A DNA stretch of 64,000 nucleotides from Trichomonas vaginalis G3 (lineage: Eukaryota > Parabasalia > Trichomonadida > Trichomonadidae), in the NCBI RefSeq assembly GCF_026262505.1, contig NC_067204.1:19136860-19200859 (forward strand), read 5' to 3'. Position 1 is the stretch's first letter. Each line of letters opens with the position of its first letter. Below, one piece after another: positions 52,743 through 62,306 of this stretch. The notes beneath the pieces are model-generated. The model made no database searches and was not told the origin of the DNA. It saw only the letters and a list, made by a program, of their open reading frames with translations. The translations under genes and the position numbers were made by a program.

Positions 52743-53551
52743 ATGGCAGAAGACATAACTTATACTATTACGACTAAAAACCCTGAGTCATATAATTCTA
52801 TAACAACAAACTTACAAAGTCCTCAAGGACGATATTGTAAACTAACCTTAAACACAATGACGACTAAAGCCTGTTTTGCTCTTTTGACACCAGAAGACTT
52901 TATTGTTGTGAATGGTAAAAAATACTCCTTTGAAGATACTTACTCAGATATACCACCAACAGGTTTTTGTTGACTTATTTAATACTTTAAGTACGGGTGT
53001 AACATGTGCTGCAACTAGAGCAGGTTTCATTATGTTTGGATGTCCGACTGAGTTTACTATAAACGATATGAGCTATAATACAAAACTTATTTCTGGTTTT
53101 TTACTACCAACAGTTTCCTATAACAGGAAAAGGTGTCATACAAGGAATATCTATTCCATTGACATTAAGCACACCAATCTTATATATTGTTTCAAACTTA
53201 GGTTCAAGTGTTTTCGAATGTCGACAGAAACTATTATGACCAAAAGATACTTATGCGTATAAACAATACTTTCTTGCTGGTTTGCCTATTGTTCATTCGA
53301 ATGCAGAATTTTCAACCTAGTGAACTCAAACACTTTGGCAAGTATAACGTTGACATTAGTTGACGCAAACTTTGTTCTGTAAAACTTTTATGTCCTATGT
53401 ATTTGTCAATGACGGCAGAAAGTTTCGAATTGGAAGATGCAACTGTGAAAGTATTGTATTACAAGAACAACTTCAACAACAAATAGCTCAAGAACAACAA
53501 ATGCAACAAATGGAACAAATGGAACAAATGGAACAACAAAGTCAAGAATAA
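52743..53551 (+). pseudogene. Presumed penton protein of Polinton B
   Basis: Homologue of 37038-37838: 'ITYTITTKNPESYNSITTNL', 'PQGRYCKLTLNTMTTKACFA', 'SYVFVNDGRKFRIGRC' and a Gln-rich end (QEQQMQQMEQMEQMEQQSQE). The Gln/Met-rich tail contains a short tandem repeat. Assignment as penton is by position and beta-rich character. Confidence 0.5.
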
Positions 53552-53553
53552 AA

Positions 53554-53576
53554 AAATAATATTTTTTTTATTTTAT
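53554..53576 (+). promoter_or_regulatory. AT-rich gene-start motif before the helicase
   Basis: AAATAATATTTTTTTTATTT, directly upstream of the ATG at 53580; matches the motif before other Polinton genes. Confidence 0.45.
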
Positions 53577-53579
53577 AAA

Positions 53580-54813
53580 ATGTACAGAATAGATGTTTCA
53601 GATTTTTATGACTTCCAAAGCATTCAGAAATATGTGTCCATTCGAGACTATAACAAAGCAGTCGAGAATTTGAAACGTTTAGTCATTTATGTTGACTCTG
53701 CCCCAGAATGTTTATGTCATGAAAGAATGGGATGTTGTCTTTAACAAACCAAGAGCAACAATAGTGTCTGAACAAGAATGTAGACAGAAACTTAAGAAAA
53801 TAAAAGTCGTACAAGTTGGCACGAAGATGTTAGATGCTTGGGATATCTTATTGTCAAAGTTTAGAAGATTTTTCAGTTCGAGGTATAAAGTTCTATACAC
53901 CTTCTCCAAACTTCTATTCTATCTTCACTGGATATAAATATGAACAAGTAGAATGGAAAGAAAATATTATAGAAGCTTGGTTAGACATGTCAAAGAAATT
54001 ATATGCAATGGAAACGAAAAGGTTTATGAGTATATCTTATGTTGGTTTGCAAACATCTTACAACATCCAAGTGCTAAAAATGAAACTGCTCTCATTATAA
54101 TTGGAAAACAAGGAACTGGTAAGAATACTTTCTTTACAGATATCTTGTGCAAACTGTTAGAAGGTTATTCGAATCCGAAATTGACAAAACTTAGAAAACA
54201 TCTGCGGTAAATTTAACTCTTCTATTTGAGAATATGAAACTTATAGTTTGCAATGAACTTCAAAGTATAGATACAACAAAAATTTGAACTCAGATGCTTG
54301 AAGTCTTATAACAGATAAAGTTGGAGTTGTTGAAAGAAAGTATAAAGACCAAAGAGTTTGTGAGAATGTTGAAACTTCATTATGGTTTCAAACAATGCTG
54401 TTCCGATGAAGTTAGAAAGTTCTGACAGAAGATATGTAGTTGTCAGAACGTCAGATTCTCATATGCAAGATACAGAATATTTTGACGACTTAGCAGAAAC
54501 TTTGACATCTGACTTTTACAACCACTTGTTCTCATATTTCATGACATTAGATATTTCTAAGTTCAATCCAAGACAAATTCCACATACCGAAGAGAGACAA
54601 ACATTGTTAGAAGCAAACAAGAGTGTATATGAACTGTTCATAGATGAAACTGACTTTGTGTCATTAGATGAAAGGTCATTGTACGATTCGTATAAACAAT
54701 ATTGTCAAGAATATGGTTATATGGCAGCTTCTAAACGAACATTCTTGGCAAATGTCAAAAGTCTTTTAGACGTACAGAATGGTGTATATACAAAGAAAAA
54801 TTTTTCTGAGTAA
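53580..54813 (+). pseudogene. SF3 helicase (D5-like) of Polinton B
   Basis: Homologue of 35776-37010. The Walker A of SF3 type is visible as 'ALIIIGKQGTGKNTFFTDIL', and the winged-helix C-terminal segment as 'SLYDSYKQYCQEYGYMAASK'. The N-terminal part (MYRIDVSDFYDFQSIQKYVS) is not recognised. Probably the replicative helicase of the element. Confidence 0.75.
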
Positions 54814-54849
54814 ATTTAAAAAAAAATATTTTTTTATCCGATAGAAAAG

Positions 54850-55269
54850 ATGACGAAATTCATCTCAGTAAACAAGTACATGTCAGGACTTAAAGAAGAA
54901 CTAGACCCATTCACATATTTGAATGTTTACTTCTACCATTTTGAAAAGTCTTCATTCAGCAAAGTTTGGAACATCGAACCAGTTAAGTTTGCTATTGTGA
55001 CTAAAAATGGTGCGAAATTTGAAGACTTAGACATAGAAGGTTTGTTAACAGTCAAAGAAAGTTTTGACAGAAGGTTCTCAAACCTTAAAGAAGGCAAAGC
55101 ATACAAACTTGTTATACCTTATGAACCAAAGAAAGCAGACGACTATGAATATTATGAGTCTAAAGTTGTAGAAGTTCAAGGTAAATTGGGTAAAAAGATT
55201 TTAGAGTCTAAGCCGGTGTTTGCTCCTAAAGAGGAAGAGAACATTGACATTGACCCAGAAATGTTCTAA
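54850..55269 (+). CDS. Conserved Polinton protein (139 aa), unknown
   Basis: Looks whole. Begins MTKFISVNKYMSGLKEELDP and ends with an acidic tail (EEENIDIDPEMF). Aromatic, mixed-charge body as in the copy at 35329-35737. An acidic C-terminal tail on a small beta-type protein is a common design for phage single-strand DNA-binding proteins, which would suit the place between helicase and ATPase; this is inference. Preceded by the AT-rich motif (about 54818-54837). Confidence 0.6.
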   Translation: MTKFISVNKYMSGLKEELDPFTYLNVYFYHFEKSSFSKVWNIEPVKFAIVTKNGAKFEDLDIEGLLTVKESFDRRFSNLKEGKAYKLVIPYEPKKADDYEYYESKVVEVQGKLGKKILESKPVFAPKEEENIDIDPEMF

Positions 55270-55285
55270 AAATAAAATTTTATTT

Positions 55286-55747
55286 TTACATGTCAAGTTT
55301 CTTCTTCGGTGGAATTGGCTCTGGTTCTTTCTTCTCTTCTTCTACTTTCTTTTCTTTCTTTTCTTTCTTTTCTTTCTTCTTCTTTTCTGGTGGAGTTATG
55401 TCAAATTTCTCCGAACCATATTTCTGTAAAAGTTCTTTGTCCTTTAATAGCTCTTCTATTCTGTTTTCTATTTCATCTTCAAGAACAGCGCATGTGTCTT
55501 CTTTGCATTCTAAGAACTTTTGTTGGACTTCATCTTTCCAATCGGCGTCATCTCTGTCAACAAGTCTGTCATTGACAAATTTTAAGACTGCTCTGCTTAA
55601 TGTTTTATGGTTCTTGTCATATTCCCAGAAACAGAACTTTAGAACAAATTCACCTTTCTTGTTTACACTATGTAAGATTTTATGGTCGACAGATGTTTTG
55701 CTGTCAAAAAGTTTGTCTCGAATATAGATAGCGAAATCGCTAGACAT
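55286..55747 (-). CDS. Conserved Polinton protein with charged tail (153 aa)
   Basis: Looks whole. Homologue of 34856-35302. The K/E-rich tail is slightly longer (KKKEKKEKKEKKVEEEKKEP), reflecting repeat-length change. Divergent from the ATPase gene. Unknown function. Confidence 0.7.
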   Translation of the reverse strand: MSSDFAIYIRDKLFDSKTSVDHKILHSVNKKGEFVLKFCFWEYDKNHKTLSRAVLKFVNDRLVDRDDADWKDEVQQKFLECKEDTCAVLEDEIENRIEELLKDKELLQKYGSEKFDITPPEKKKKEKKEKKEKKVEEEKKEPEPIPPKKKLDM

Positions 55748-55783
55748 TTTCTAAAAGATAAAAATTTTAATTTTTCTAAAAAT

Positions 55784-56659
55784 ATGTTAGAAAAAAAGTT
55801 TGCTGACATTGACAAGAAATTTGAGAATGTTTTAAACAAGAACAAGAGGAAGTTAGAAAATGCTCAGATAAAGCCTATACATGACAAGTTCTTATTTGCT
55901 CAGAATGGTATAACAGGTCTAATTGCACCACCTGGGTCTGGTAAGACTTTCACTTATCTTAAAATGGCTGCACAACAACAAGAACTAGATGAGAAGAACC
56001 CATTCTATGAGTTAGTTGTCATTTGTAGTACTTCGGGTCAATTTGACCAAACCGTCAATTCGTTCAAAGATATTATAAAGAAGTCTAAGTTAGTATGTAT
56101 AAAAGACTCTGAGTTGTTAGATTGGATAAAGAAGTACCAAAGAAGAGTTTTGAAGTATAATGCTATAAATGAGTATATAAATTCGAAGTTTAAAGACCCT
56201 AATGAGGAAATGCAGAGAATATTAGAGAAGAAACACTTCAGAAACAAACAGAAAGAGATAGAATACATTTCGAAGAAATTGCAATCTTACGATTGGAAGA
56301 CTTACCCTCATAGATGTCTTCTTATCTTAGATGATTTCGCCTCTCATCCTTTGTTAAAGAACAGAGAACAAGATATGTGTCGAATTCTTAAGAAGCTCAG
56401 ACACTTTAACATCTCAGTTGTCATTTGTGTACAGACAGCAAAGAGTTTAAGTAAGGATGTTAAAAGAATACTTACTGACATTGTACTTTTCCCCGGATTG
56501 TCCGAAGACGATTTCATGGAACTTATGAAAGAGTCCATGGCAGGTAAGTTTGACAGACATGAACTATGGGAGAAGTACAAAGTCATACAAGACCCTCATA
56601 CTTCTTTCAGAATTCATATCTACGCAAACAAAGTTCAAATTGTAAAAAGTCAAGCTTGA
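55784..56659 (+). CDS. A32-like packaging ATPase of Polinton B
   Basis: Looks whole; ATG at 55784 (MLEKKFADIDKKFENVLNKN). Walker A 'GLIAPPGSGKTFTYLKMA', Walker B 'RCLLILDDFASH', then 'VVICVQTAKSLSKDV'. About 290 residues, normal for the family. Almost identical to the protein of element A from residue ~24 on. Genome packaging is the known role of the family. Confidence 0.9.
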   Translation: MLEKKFADIDKKFENVLNKNKRKLENAQIKPIHDKFLFAQNGITGLIAPPGSGKTFTYLKMAAQQQELDEKNPFYELVVICSTSGQFDQTVNSFKDIIKKSKLVCIKDSELLDWIKKYQRRVLKYNAINEYINSKFKDPNEEMQRILEKKHFRNKQKEIEYISKKLQSYDWKTYPHRCLLILDDFASHPLLKNREQDMCRILKKLRHFNISVVICVQTAKSLSKDVKRILTDIVLFPGLSEDDFMELMKESMAGKFDRHELWEKYKVIQDPHTSFRIHIYANKVQIVKSQA

Positions 56660-56675
56660 AAAATAAATGGTTCAT

Positions 56676-57569
56676 CTACCCTACTTGTTTGAAGTTGTCA
56701 AAATACTCTGTTATTTTTTCCTTCAGTAGCGGTAAGTCTTCTTTGAAGGTAAGTATTGTACAACCTTTCATATCATAGTGTGTTTGAGGTAACGTATCTT
56801 GAACTATTTGTTTCACATCTTCATTTGGGGTCATTGAAATCGGTAAGTTTTCGCGATAGAACCAATTTCTGTCAGATTTGTAAATCTTAGCAAGGTCGTA
56901 AAAGCTTTTGTTGTTTCTTCTGACTAAATGCAACATAACCATATCTTTATCTTCTTCATTTTCCATCTCTTCAGTATAAATCATATACTTATAGTTCTTT
57001 TCCTTACCTTTTGGTACCGAACGTGGTATTCTTTTCTGAATGCTTTTGTCTTTTGCTTCAAGCTTGTTTTCCATCTCTTCACGTTCTTGTCTATGAATTT
57101 CGTCAAGAAGTCTGTAAATATACCAAGCATAACGAGGCGAAGCCCACATTGCAACAGCATTTACAAGAAGTCTATGTACATAATATCCTCTCAAACCGTT
57201 TGGCAATTTTTCACGATTTTCATAGAGTTTTGGCGACTGCGGTTTTTTACTTACTCGCTGTTCTTCACTGTTTTCATAGAGTTTTGGCGACTGCGGTTTT
57301 TTACTTACTCGCTGTTCTTCACTGTTTTCAGAAAAAAGTATGTCTCGCTGTGCTTCGCTCAAAAGTTCTTGTGTGCTTTGGTTCCTAAACCAGTCTTGTG
57401 GTTTCTTAGTATCTGGAGCAAAACATGCTGTCAAAATACTTTGCATTTGGTACATATCGTCTTTGACCGAACGAATGAGACGGAGTTGTTTGTTAAACTG
57501 AACCCACTCATATTCTTCATTTATAGCTTCATGGACTATAACTGTTGTTGTGTTCTCTGTTGTTGACAT
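56676..57569 (-). CDS. KilA-N protein with duplicated 18-residue insert (297 aa)
   Basis: Looks whole; ATG at 57569. N-terminal KilA-N domain ending 'LRGYYVHRLLVNAVAMWASP', coiled coil, and the C-terminal domain seen at 33101-33928. Between the KilA-N halves lie two exact copies of an 18-residue unit (ENSEEQRVSKKPQSPKLY), encoded by a 54-base tandem repeat (about 57218-57326). This is the same loop that carries palindromic inserts in the KilA-N genes of element A. Confidence 0.85.
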   Translation of the reverse strand: MSTTENTTTVIVHEAINEEYEWVQFNKQLRLIRSVKDDMYQMQSILTACFAPDTKKPQDWFRNQSTQELLSEAQRDILFSENSEEQRVSKKPQSPKLYENSEEQRVSKKPQSPKLYENREKLPNGLRGYYVHRLLVNAVAMWASPRYAWYIYRLLDEIHRQEREEMENKLEAKDKSIQKRIPRSVPKGKEKNYKYMIYTEEMENEEDKDMVMLHLVRRNNKSFYDLAKIYKSDRNWFYRENLPISMTPNEDVKQIVQDTLPQTHYDMKGCTILTFKEDLPLLKEKITEYFDNFKQVG

Positions 57570-57583
57570 ATCTGTCTTTACAT

Positions 57584-57604
57584 ACAAAATAAAAAAAATA
57601 TTTT
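57584..57604 (-). promoter_or_regulatory. AT-rich gene-start motif before KilA-N gene
   Basis: Reverse-strand AAAATATTTTTTTTATTTTG followed by TATGTAAAGACAGAT and the ATG at 57569; same as before 32623 and 33101. Confidence 0.5.
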
Positions 57605-57661
57605 GTTAGAAAAAAATTAGCGTTATTTTCTGACTTTCACAAAAGACCAAAAATAAACGCT

Positions 57662-58273
57662 TTACATGTATTTTTCAGCAACTTCGTCAAATAATTTTAT
57701 AGCTTTATCTATCTCATCTACTTCAAACGTTTCTTTACCTTTTATGGGAGCACCATACATTTTCTCAAACTTTTCAAGTAGTTCTGTTTCTGCAGCTCTC
57801 ATATCATTAACAAACACAACCTTGACTCTATTGACTGTACTGTCATATCTTTGAGTTATATTATATGTTCTTCCTATCTTATATCTCTTTGTATTGAAGT
57901 CCTTCGGTTTCTGAACGATGTAAAGTAAGCCTTCACTGCAACGTTCCGTATCGAATGAACCATATGTTATGAAGTTATATCCACCAACTGGGTCTAACCA
58001 TAACAAAACTATTGGTATAAGACTTTTGTCGATGAGATATGCTGCAGTTCCATAGAATCTTACCGATATCATAAGCTCAGGATTTCTTGTCAAAATTTTC
58101 TGAGTTGAAGCATTTCTAACCCAGTCGTTTGTTTTCTTTCCAGATGGAGATATAATGTCTGACAAAGAATATTTGTTGTATTTCTTTGAGTATCTTACGT
58201 TTAAATCACCTATTCTAACCACTTTGGTGTCATTGTCTATCTTTCTAACTGTTTCAAACTCAATGTTTGACAT
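57662..58273 (-). CDS. KilA-N-like + T5orf172 protein of Polinton B (203 aa)
   Basis: Looks whole; ATG at 58273 (MSNIEFETVRKIDNDTKVVR). Same two-domain plan as 31924-32535, with 'GLLYIVQKPKDFNTKRYKIG', 'RTYNITQRYDS' and 'KETFEVDEIDKAI'. About 92% identical by eye. GIY-YIG-like C-terminal domain with DNA-binding N-terminus. Confidence 0.85.
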   Translation of the reverse strand: MSNIEFETVRKIDNDTKVVRIGDLNVRYSKKYNKYSLSDIISPSGKKTNDWVRNASTQKILTRNPELMISVRFYGTAAYLIDKSLIPIVLLWLDPVGGYNFITYGSFDTERCSEGLLYIVQKPKDFNTKRYKIGRTYNITQRYDSTVNRVKVVFVNDMRAAETELLEKFEKMYGAPIKGKETFEVDEIDKAIKLFDEVAEKYM

Positions 58274-58289
58274 ATCTGTCTTTACATAC

Positions 58290-58600
58290 AAAATAAAAAA
58301 ATAAATAAAAATAAAACTAACTTTATTTTTTCTATCTTAAGGAAATTCATGAAAATTCAAGAGGGTAGAAATGAGGTTAGAAATGAGGTTAGAAATGAGG
58401 TTAGATCTAACCTCTTCACCTAAATTATATTTTTGGTGTAAATTTCATTGACTGACTGACTGACTGACGGCACAAAGTGGCTTAGCGAAAACATTAATAT
58501 ATAAAATTCATGAAAATTCAAGAGGGTGAAAAAACAGGTGAAAAAAGAGGTGAAATCTCACCTCTTCACCTAAATTATATTTTTGGTCCGGGAACAACTT
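58290..58600. repeat. Intergenic cassettes with variable tandem cores, element B
   Basis: Two cassettes share the ends AAATTCATGAAAATTCAAGA and CACCTAAATTATATTTTTGG but have different cores: GAAATGAGGTTA repeats with AGGTTAGATCTAACCT (about 58335-58440), and AAACAGGTG-type repeats with AGGTGAAATCTCACCT (about 58500-58585). Between them is CTGACTGACTGACTGAC. They are related in plan to the cassettes of element A. Confidence 0.7.
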
Positions 58601-58906
58601 TCTCTCAATTGGAGCTGTAGCATACTCTTTGCGTAAACGGTTCAGACCTTCTTCGAAGTCTTGGTCTCTCTTGGACTGAGATTGGAATTGCTGGGGTGGA
58701 GCTTGCTGGAACAACCAAGGGTTGGGGAAGTAAGGCATAGGCTGAGGAGGGTAGTTCGGGAAGCCTTGTGGTGGGTAGTAACCTTGAGGTGGAAATTGGT
58801 AGTAATTCGGAGGTACTTGCTGGAACTGAGGTTGCTGAGGAGACTGTTGTGGTTCTTTAGGTTCCTCTGGTTTGGGAATGGACTCGGTTGGTGGGACGTG
58901 GGACAT
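58508..58906 (-). CDS. Pro/Gln-rich protein (about 130 aa)
   Basis: Most likely starts at ATG 58906 (MSHVPPTESIPKPEEPKEPQ). The middle is P/Q/Y-rich (NYYQFPPQGYYPPQGFPNYP) and the end is a charged helix (RDQDFEEGLNRLRKEYATAP). The frame stays open upstream through the 21-base tandem array, but that part (repeated LLLSVKV) is probably not coding. Looks like a disordered virion or adaptor protein. Not recognised. It overlaps the cassette at its 3' end. Confidence 0.5.
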   Translation of the reverse strand: MSHVPPTESIPKPEEPKEPQQSPQQPQFQQVPPNYYQFPPQGYYPPQGFPNYPPQPMPYFPNPWLFQQAPPQQFQSQSKRDQDFEEGLNRLRKEYATAPIERKLFPDQKYNLGEEVRFHLFFHLFFHPLEFS

Positions 58907-58939
58907 TCGTTTGTGGCTTAACCGTCGGACCACAACGAT

Positions 58940-59588
58940 AAAAATCTCTGCTACTAGCAGTACTGCTACTGACAGTAGCAGTACTTTTACTGACAGTAGC
59001 AGTACTTTTTCTGACAGTAGCAGTACTTTTACTGACAGTAGCAGTACTTTTACTGACAGTAGCAGTACTTTTTCTGACAGTAGCAGTACTTTTACTGACA
59101 GTAGCAGTACTTTTACTGACAGTAGCAGTACTTTTACTGACAGTAGCAGTACTTTTACTGACAGTAGCAGTACTTTTACTGACAGTAGCAGTACTTTTAC
59201 TGACAGTAGCAGTACTTTTTCTGACAGTAGCAGTACTTTTACTGACAGTAGCAGTACTTTTACTGACAGTAGCAGTACTTTTACTGACAGTAGCAGTACT
59301 TTTACTGACAGTAGCAGTACTTTTTCTGACAGTAGCAGTACTTTTACTGACAGTAGCAGTACTTTTACTGACAGTAGCAGTACTTTTACTGACAGTAGCA
59401 GTACTTTTCCTGACAGTAGCAGTACTTTTACTGACAGTAGCAGTACTTTTACTGACAGTAGCAGTACTTTTACTGACAGTAGCAGTACTTTTACTGACAG
59501 TAGCAGTACTTTTTCTGACAGTAGCAGTACTTTTACTGACAGTAGCAGTACTTTTTCTGACAGTAGCAGTACTTTTACTGACAGTAGC
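58940..59588. repeat. 21-bp tandem array, about 30 units
   Basis: The unit is ACTTTTACTGACAGTAGCAG + T with rare variants (TTTTCTGAC, TTTTCCTGAC). A length divisible by three keeps frames open on both strands (TDSSSTF one way, LLLSVKV the other). It ends exactly at the ATG of the 59590 gene. It lies between divergent genes, at a place comparable to the 22-base array of element A. Confidence 0.9.
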
Positions 59589-59589
59589 A

Positions 59590-59787
59590 ATGGTCGAGGT
59601 CGAACCTACCGACGAGGCAATTTACCTAATTGAAATTAACGAGCTTGTTAAAGACTTCCTCAGGCAGAATGTAAAAGGCAAGCTTGTCGCAATTCAATGG
59701 GTTCCAAATCCAGACAAGAAGACGAAGGTCAGACACATTGACGGTGACAAGCTCAACAACCGTAAGGAGAACCTCGAGTGGTTCTAA
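59590..59787 (+). CDS. Small HNH-like fragment with 'YLIEINE' N-terminus (65 aa)
   Basis: The N-terminal 'EPTDEAIYLIEINELVKDFL' matches the protein at 29540-29905. The C-terminal 'VRHIDGDKLNNRKENLEWF' matches the core of HNH_3 nucleases (compare 'VDHINHIRNDNRLENLRW' at 26829-27413). It lacks the rest of a nuclease, so it is a fusion fragment or a small DNA-binding protein. Preceded by the tandem array. Confidence 0.5.
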   Translation: MVEVEPTDEAIYLIEINELVKDFLRQNVKGKLVAIQWVPNPDKKTKVRHIDGDKLNNRKENLEWF

Positions 59788-59834
59788 GAGTAAAAAAATT
59801 ATTTTAGGGGGAAACCCCAAGTAAATTTAAGTTT

Positions 59835-60092
59835 TTATTTTTGGTATTCGTACCAATTTTGGAATGTGAAGACCACATCCCAACCTCTGTACGTGAGTCT
59901 TGGGTCCACGTCTAAGACCCTTCTGTAGCAATTCCAAGCCCGAGCAAATTCAATTGTCAACCACTCGTCTCCTCTGTAGTCTTCAATCCATTCTTTGAAG
60001 AGACGGTCGAGTTCGGGCTTGGAATATCTCTTGCCTGGGTCCGAGACCAACATTTGGTTGAACTGGACGAAGCGCTCAGGGATGTACGCCAT
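59835..60092 (-). CDS. Hypothetical small protein (85 aa)
   Basis: Looks whole. MAYIPERFVQFNQMLVSDPG ... 'NCYRRVLDVDPRLTYRGWDV'. Helical, aromatic, no membrane segment. It lies just downstream of the DNA polymerase on the same strand, about 30 bases away, so possibly co-transcribed. Not recognised. Confidence 0.5.
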   Translation of the reverse strand: MAYIPERFVQFNQMLVSDPGKRYSKPELDRLFKEWIEDYRGDEWLTIEFARAWNCYRRVLDVDPRLTYRGWDVVFTFQNWYEYQK

Positions 60093-60125
60093 TAAAAAAA
60101 TGTCACTTTTTTAAAAATAAATTTT

Positions 60126-62278
60126 TTACTTCATGCAATGTTTAACTATTTCACCATCTTCTTTAACACCCCAGTACTTACGCTTGGAGAGGACATGAAC
60201 TTCGGTGAAAATTTTGTCCAATTTGAATTGACCCATCTTCTCACCGACTAAACCCATTTCAATGAGTTTGTTGTACCCTTCTTCGTTCGTCATGAGTGCG
60301 TCAATGTTCTCATAGTAAACCTTCACTTTGGATTTGACTTCGGAGAAGAATTTGTTGTACTCGTCAAGGACTGCTTTTGCGAACTGAGGGTAAGACCAAT
60401 GTTCGACAATAGGTTTTAATGTGGTTACTAAGCCACTTTGACCTTGAGTGAATTCGTACTTCAAAACAAAAGGAGAAAACCTTTCAACAAAGTTGTCGAC
60501 CTTCTCATAATGTTTACTCTTCATCTCTTGAGGTTTCTTAATGGAATATCCCATGTCGAATTCATAAGCAATTTGAGTGTCATTGCAAGTTTGGGGTTTG
60601 AAGCTTTCCTAATATCATACAGTTGTTGTATGACTTTTCCAACTGTATAGTTCCTTCCCGGGAACTCACCATCTTCGTTTGGAATTCCAGTCGGAATATA
60701 TTGGACAAACCTCATGTATGCAGCGTTAAGGTCGACATAGTATATCTTTTCGTTTGAGTCGAACTTGTCGCAACCAATTGGTCCAGTTTGTGGAAATTCA
60801 AGTGAGTCTCTTATCTTCTGAGAAACTTCTCCTGTTATCTCATAAACATCGTCGAAGCAACCTGTTTCATATAAAACCTTCTGACCTAACTCAGATGCTC
60901 TCCAATACAATTTGACGTCAATTGGATGTCTCAATGGAAGTTTGTTTATAGCATCTTGAAGTTCTTGCAACCTCATTGGAAGTTCTTCTGGTTCAGGTTG
61001 GTATCCGAACATACCAACTCCTTGTGGAACTGTGTACTTCTTTTGTACTAGAACTTTGTCTGGAACAACTTTTGGTCTTGCTAACAATGAAAAGTTTGTT
61101 TCGTCTTTTGGTACAAAAGTTTCTGTCAGCTTGTCATCTGGAATTGGTTCCAACAAACCTTTCTCGAAAAGAATGTTTACAGCTCTGACAATGTTGCACT
61201 TGCCTTTTCCGAACAATGGGTTTGTAAGACTTTCGTTCAACATGAAGTGGTTGTGGACAATTACAATCTTCAACCATGGTAAATTGAACTCAACAACATA
61301 GTCGTCATGTGAAGAACCTTTAGCTGTAGGTATGTTGACTCGGATATTGACATTTGCCAACGGTGCAATTTTTGCCAATTGACCTCTGAGAATGTACCTT
61401 GTCTTCACACATGACTCAAGATACTTCATCTTCTCATCTGTAACAAGACCAGAGTTCCTGAGACATGTAAGAATGCAAGGTTCATTGACAATTGTTTCAA
61501 TTGAATTGTAAATTCCATACCTTGTCAAGTCAATGTCAGACTTATTTATGAACGGGAAGTATCCAGCATGTTGTCTGACTGCTTGAGGGTTAGGTTGGTA
61601 CCATTCGAACTTGACACTTGCAATTCCTTCAATTGCATTCAAAATGTCTGAGTCGGAGTCAACCATTTGTTCTCTCTTTGTAGTCTTGAAAGCGTCAAGA
61701 AGTTTTGCGGCTGTTTGTTCATTGCCATGTGCATAGTAAATGTGACCATCCAAATCCGTTATGGTCAATCTGAGATTGTGTCCTTTCTTATTTCCGTCTT
61801 GAATTGCAGCAAGTACTCCCATGAAGCCTTCTTTGTTCTTTCCTTCGTCAAAGTTTACTGTAAAGGTTCGACCAGATGTAATTTGACTTCTAACTTCACG
61901 ATACTTTTCATATGCATATCTTGTTCTTTCCATGGGAGCATGTGTGTCTTCACCTTTTCCTTTTTTCCTTCTCAAAGGATGCAATTGTTCGTCATGTTTC
62001 CAGTAGAATCTGGCAAAGCCGTCGTGTCCTTCAACTTGAGGTTCACTAACATCGAAAGGCATGTCCATAAGACGTTCTTCTTCTAACCTCTCTAGTCTGT
62101 TTGGATAATTGGCACGTGCTGTTTCCAAATCCATTTCGTAGCGAAGACCAGACAATTTGTCATAGACTTTTATGGGTCTTCCCTTCCTATATTTAAACTT
62201 CTTCGAAACTCTCCAACCATATCTTTGCAACTCTGCTTTTATTCTAGCAGACTTTCTGTCCATTCTATATGGGGGCAT
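60126..62278 (-). pseudogene. Family-B DNA polymerase of Polinton B
   Basis: The region shows the palm motifs of protein-primed-type family B polymerases: 'KIYYVDLNAAYMRFVQYIPT' (motif A region), 'KLAMTLKLLMNSTW' (motif B region) and, nearer the C-terminus, 'VKVYYENIDALMTNEEGY' (motif C region), then the thumb segment 'VHVLSKRKYWGVKEDGEIVK'. The N-terminal ~300 residues start MPPYRMDRKSARIKAELQRY and are not clearly assigned. It would copy the element using a terminal protein. It is part of the broken element. No counterpart is visible in element A. Confidence 0.8.
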
Positions 62279-62282
62279 TTTT

Positions 62283-62306
62283 ATAAAAATAAAAAAATAT
62301 TTTTTT
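62283..62306 (-). promoter_or_regulatory. AT-rich gene-start motif before DNA polymerase
   Basis: Reverse-strand AAAAAAATATTTTTTTATTT, ending about 6 bases before the ATG at 62278. Confidence 0.45.

Noticed and set aside
58508-59633. Long open frames LLLSVKV (minus) and TDSSSTF (plus) across the 21-base array
   Set aside because: A unit length divisible by three keeps several frames open on both strands; neither has a likely start or any non-repeat domain within the array.
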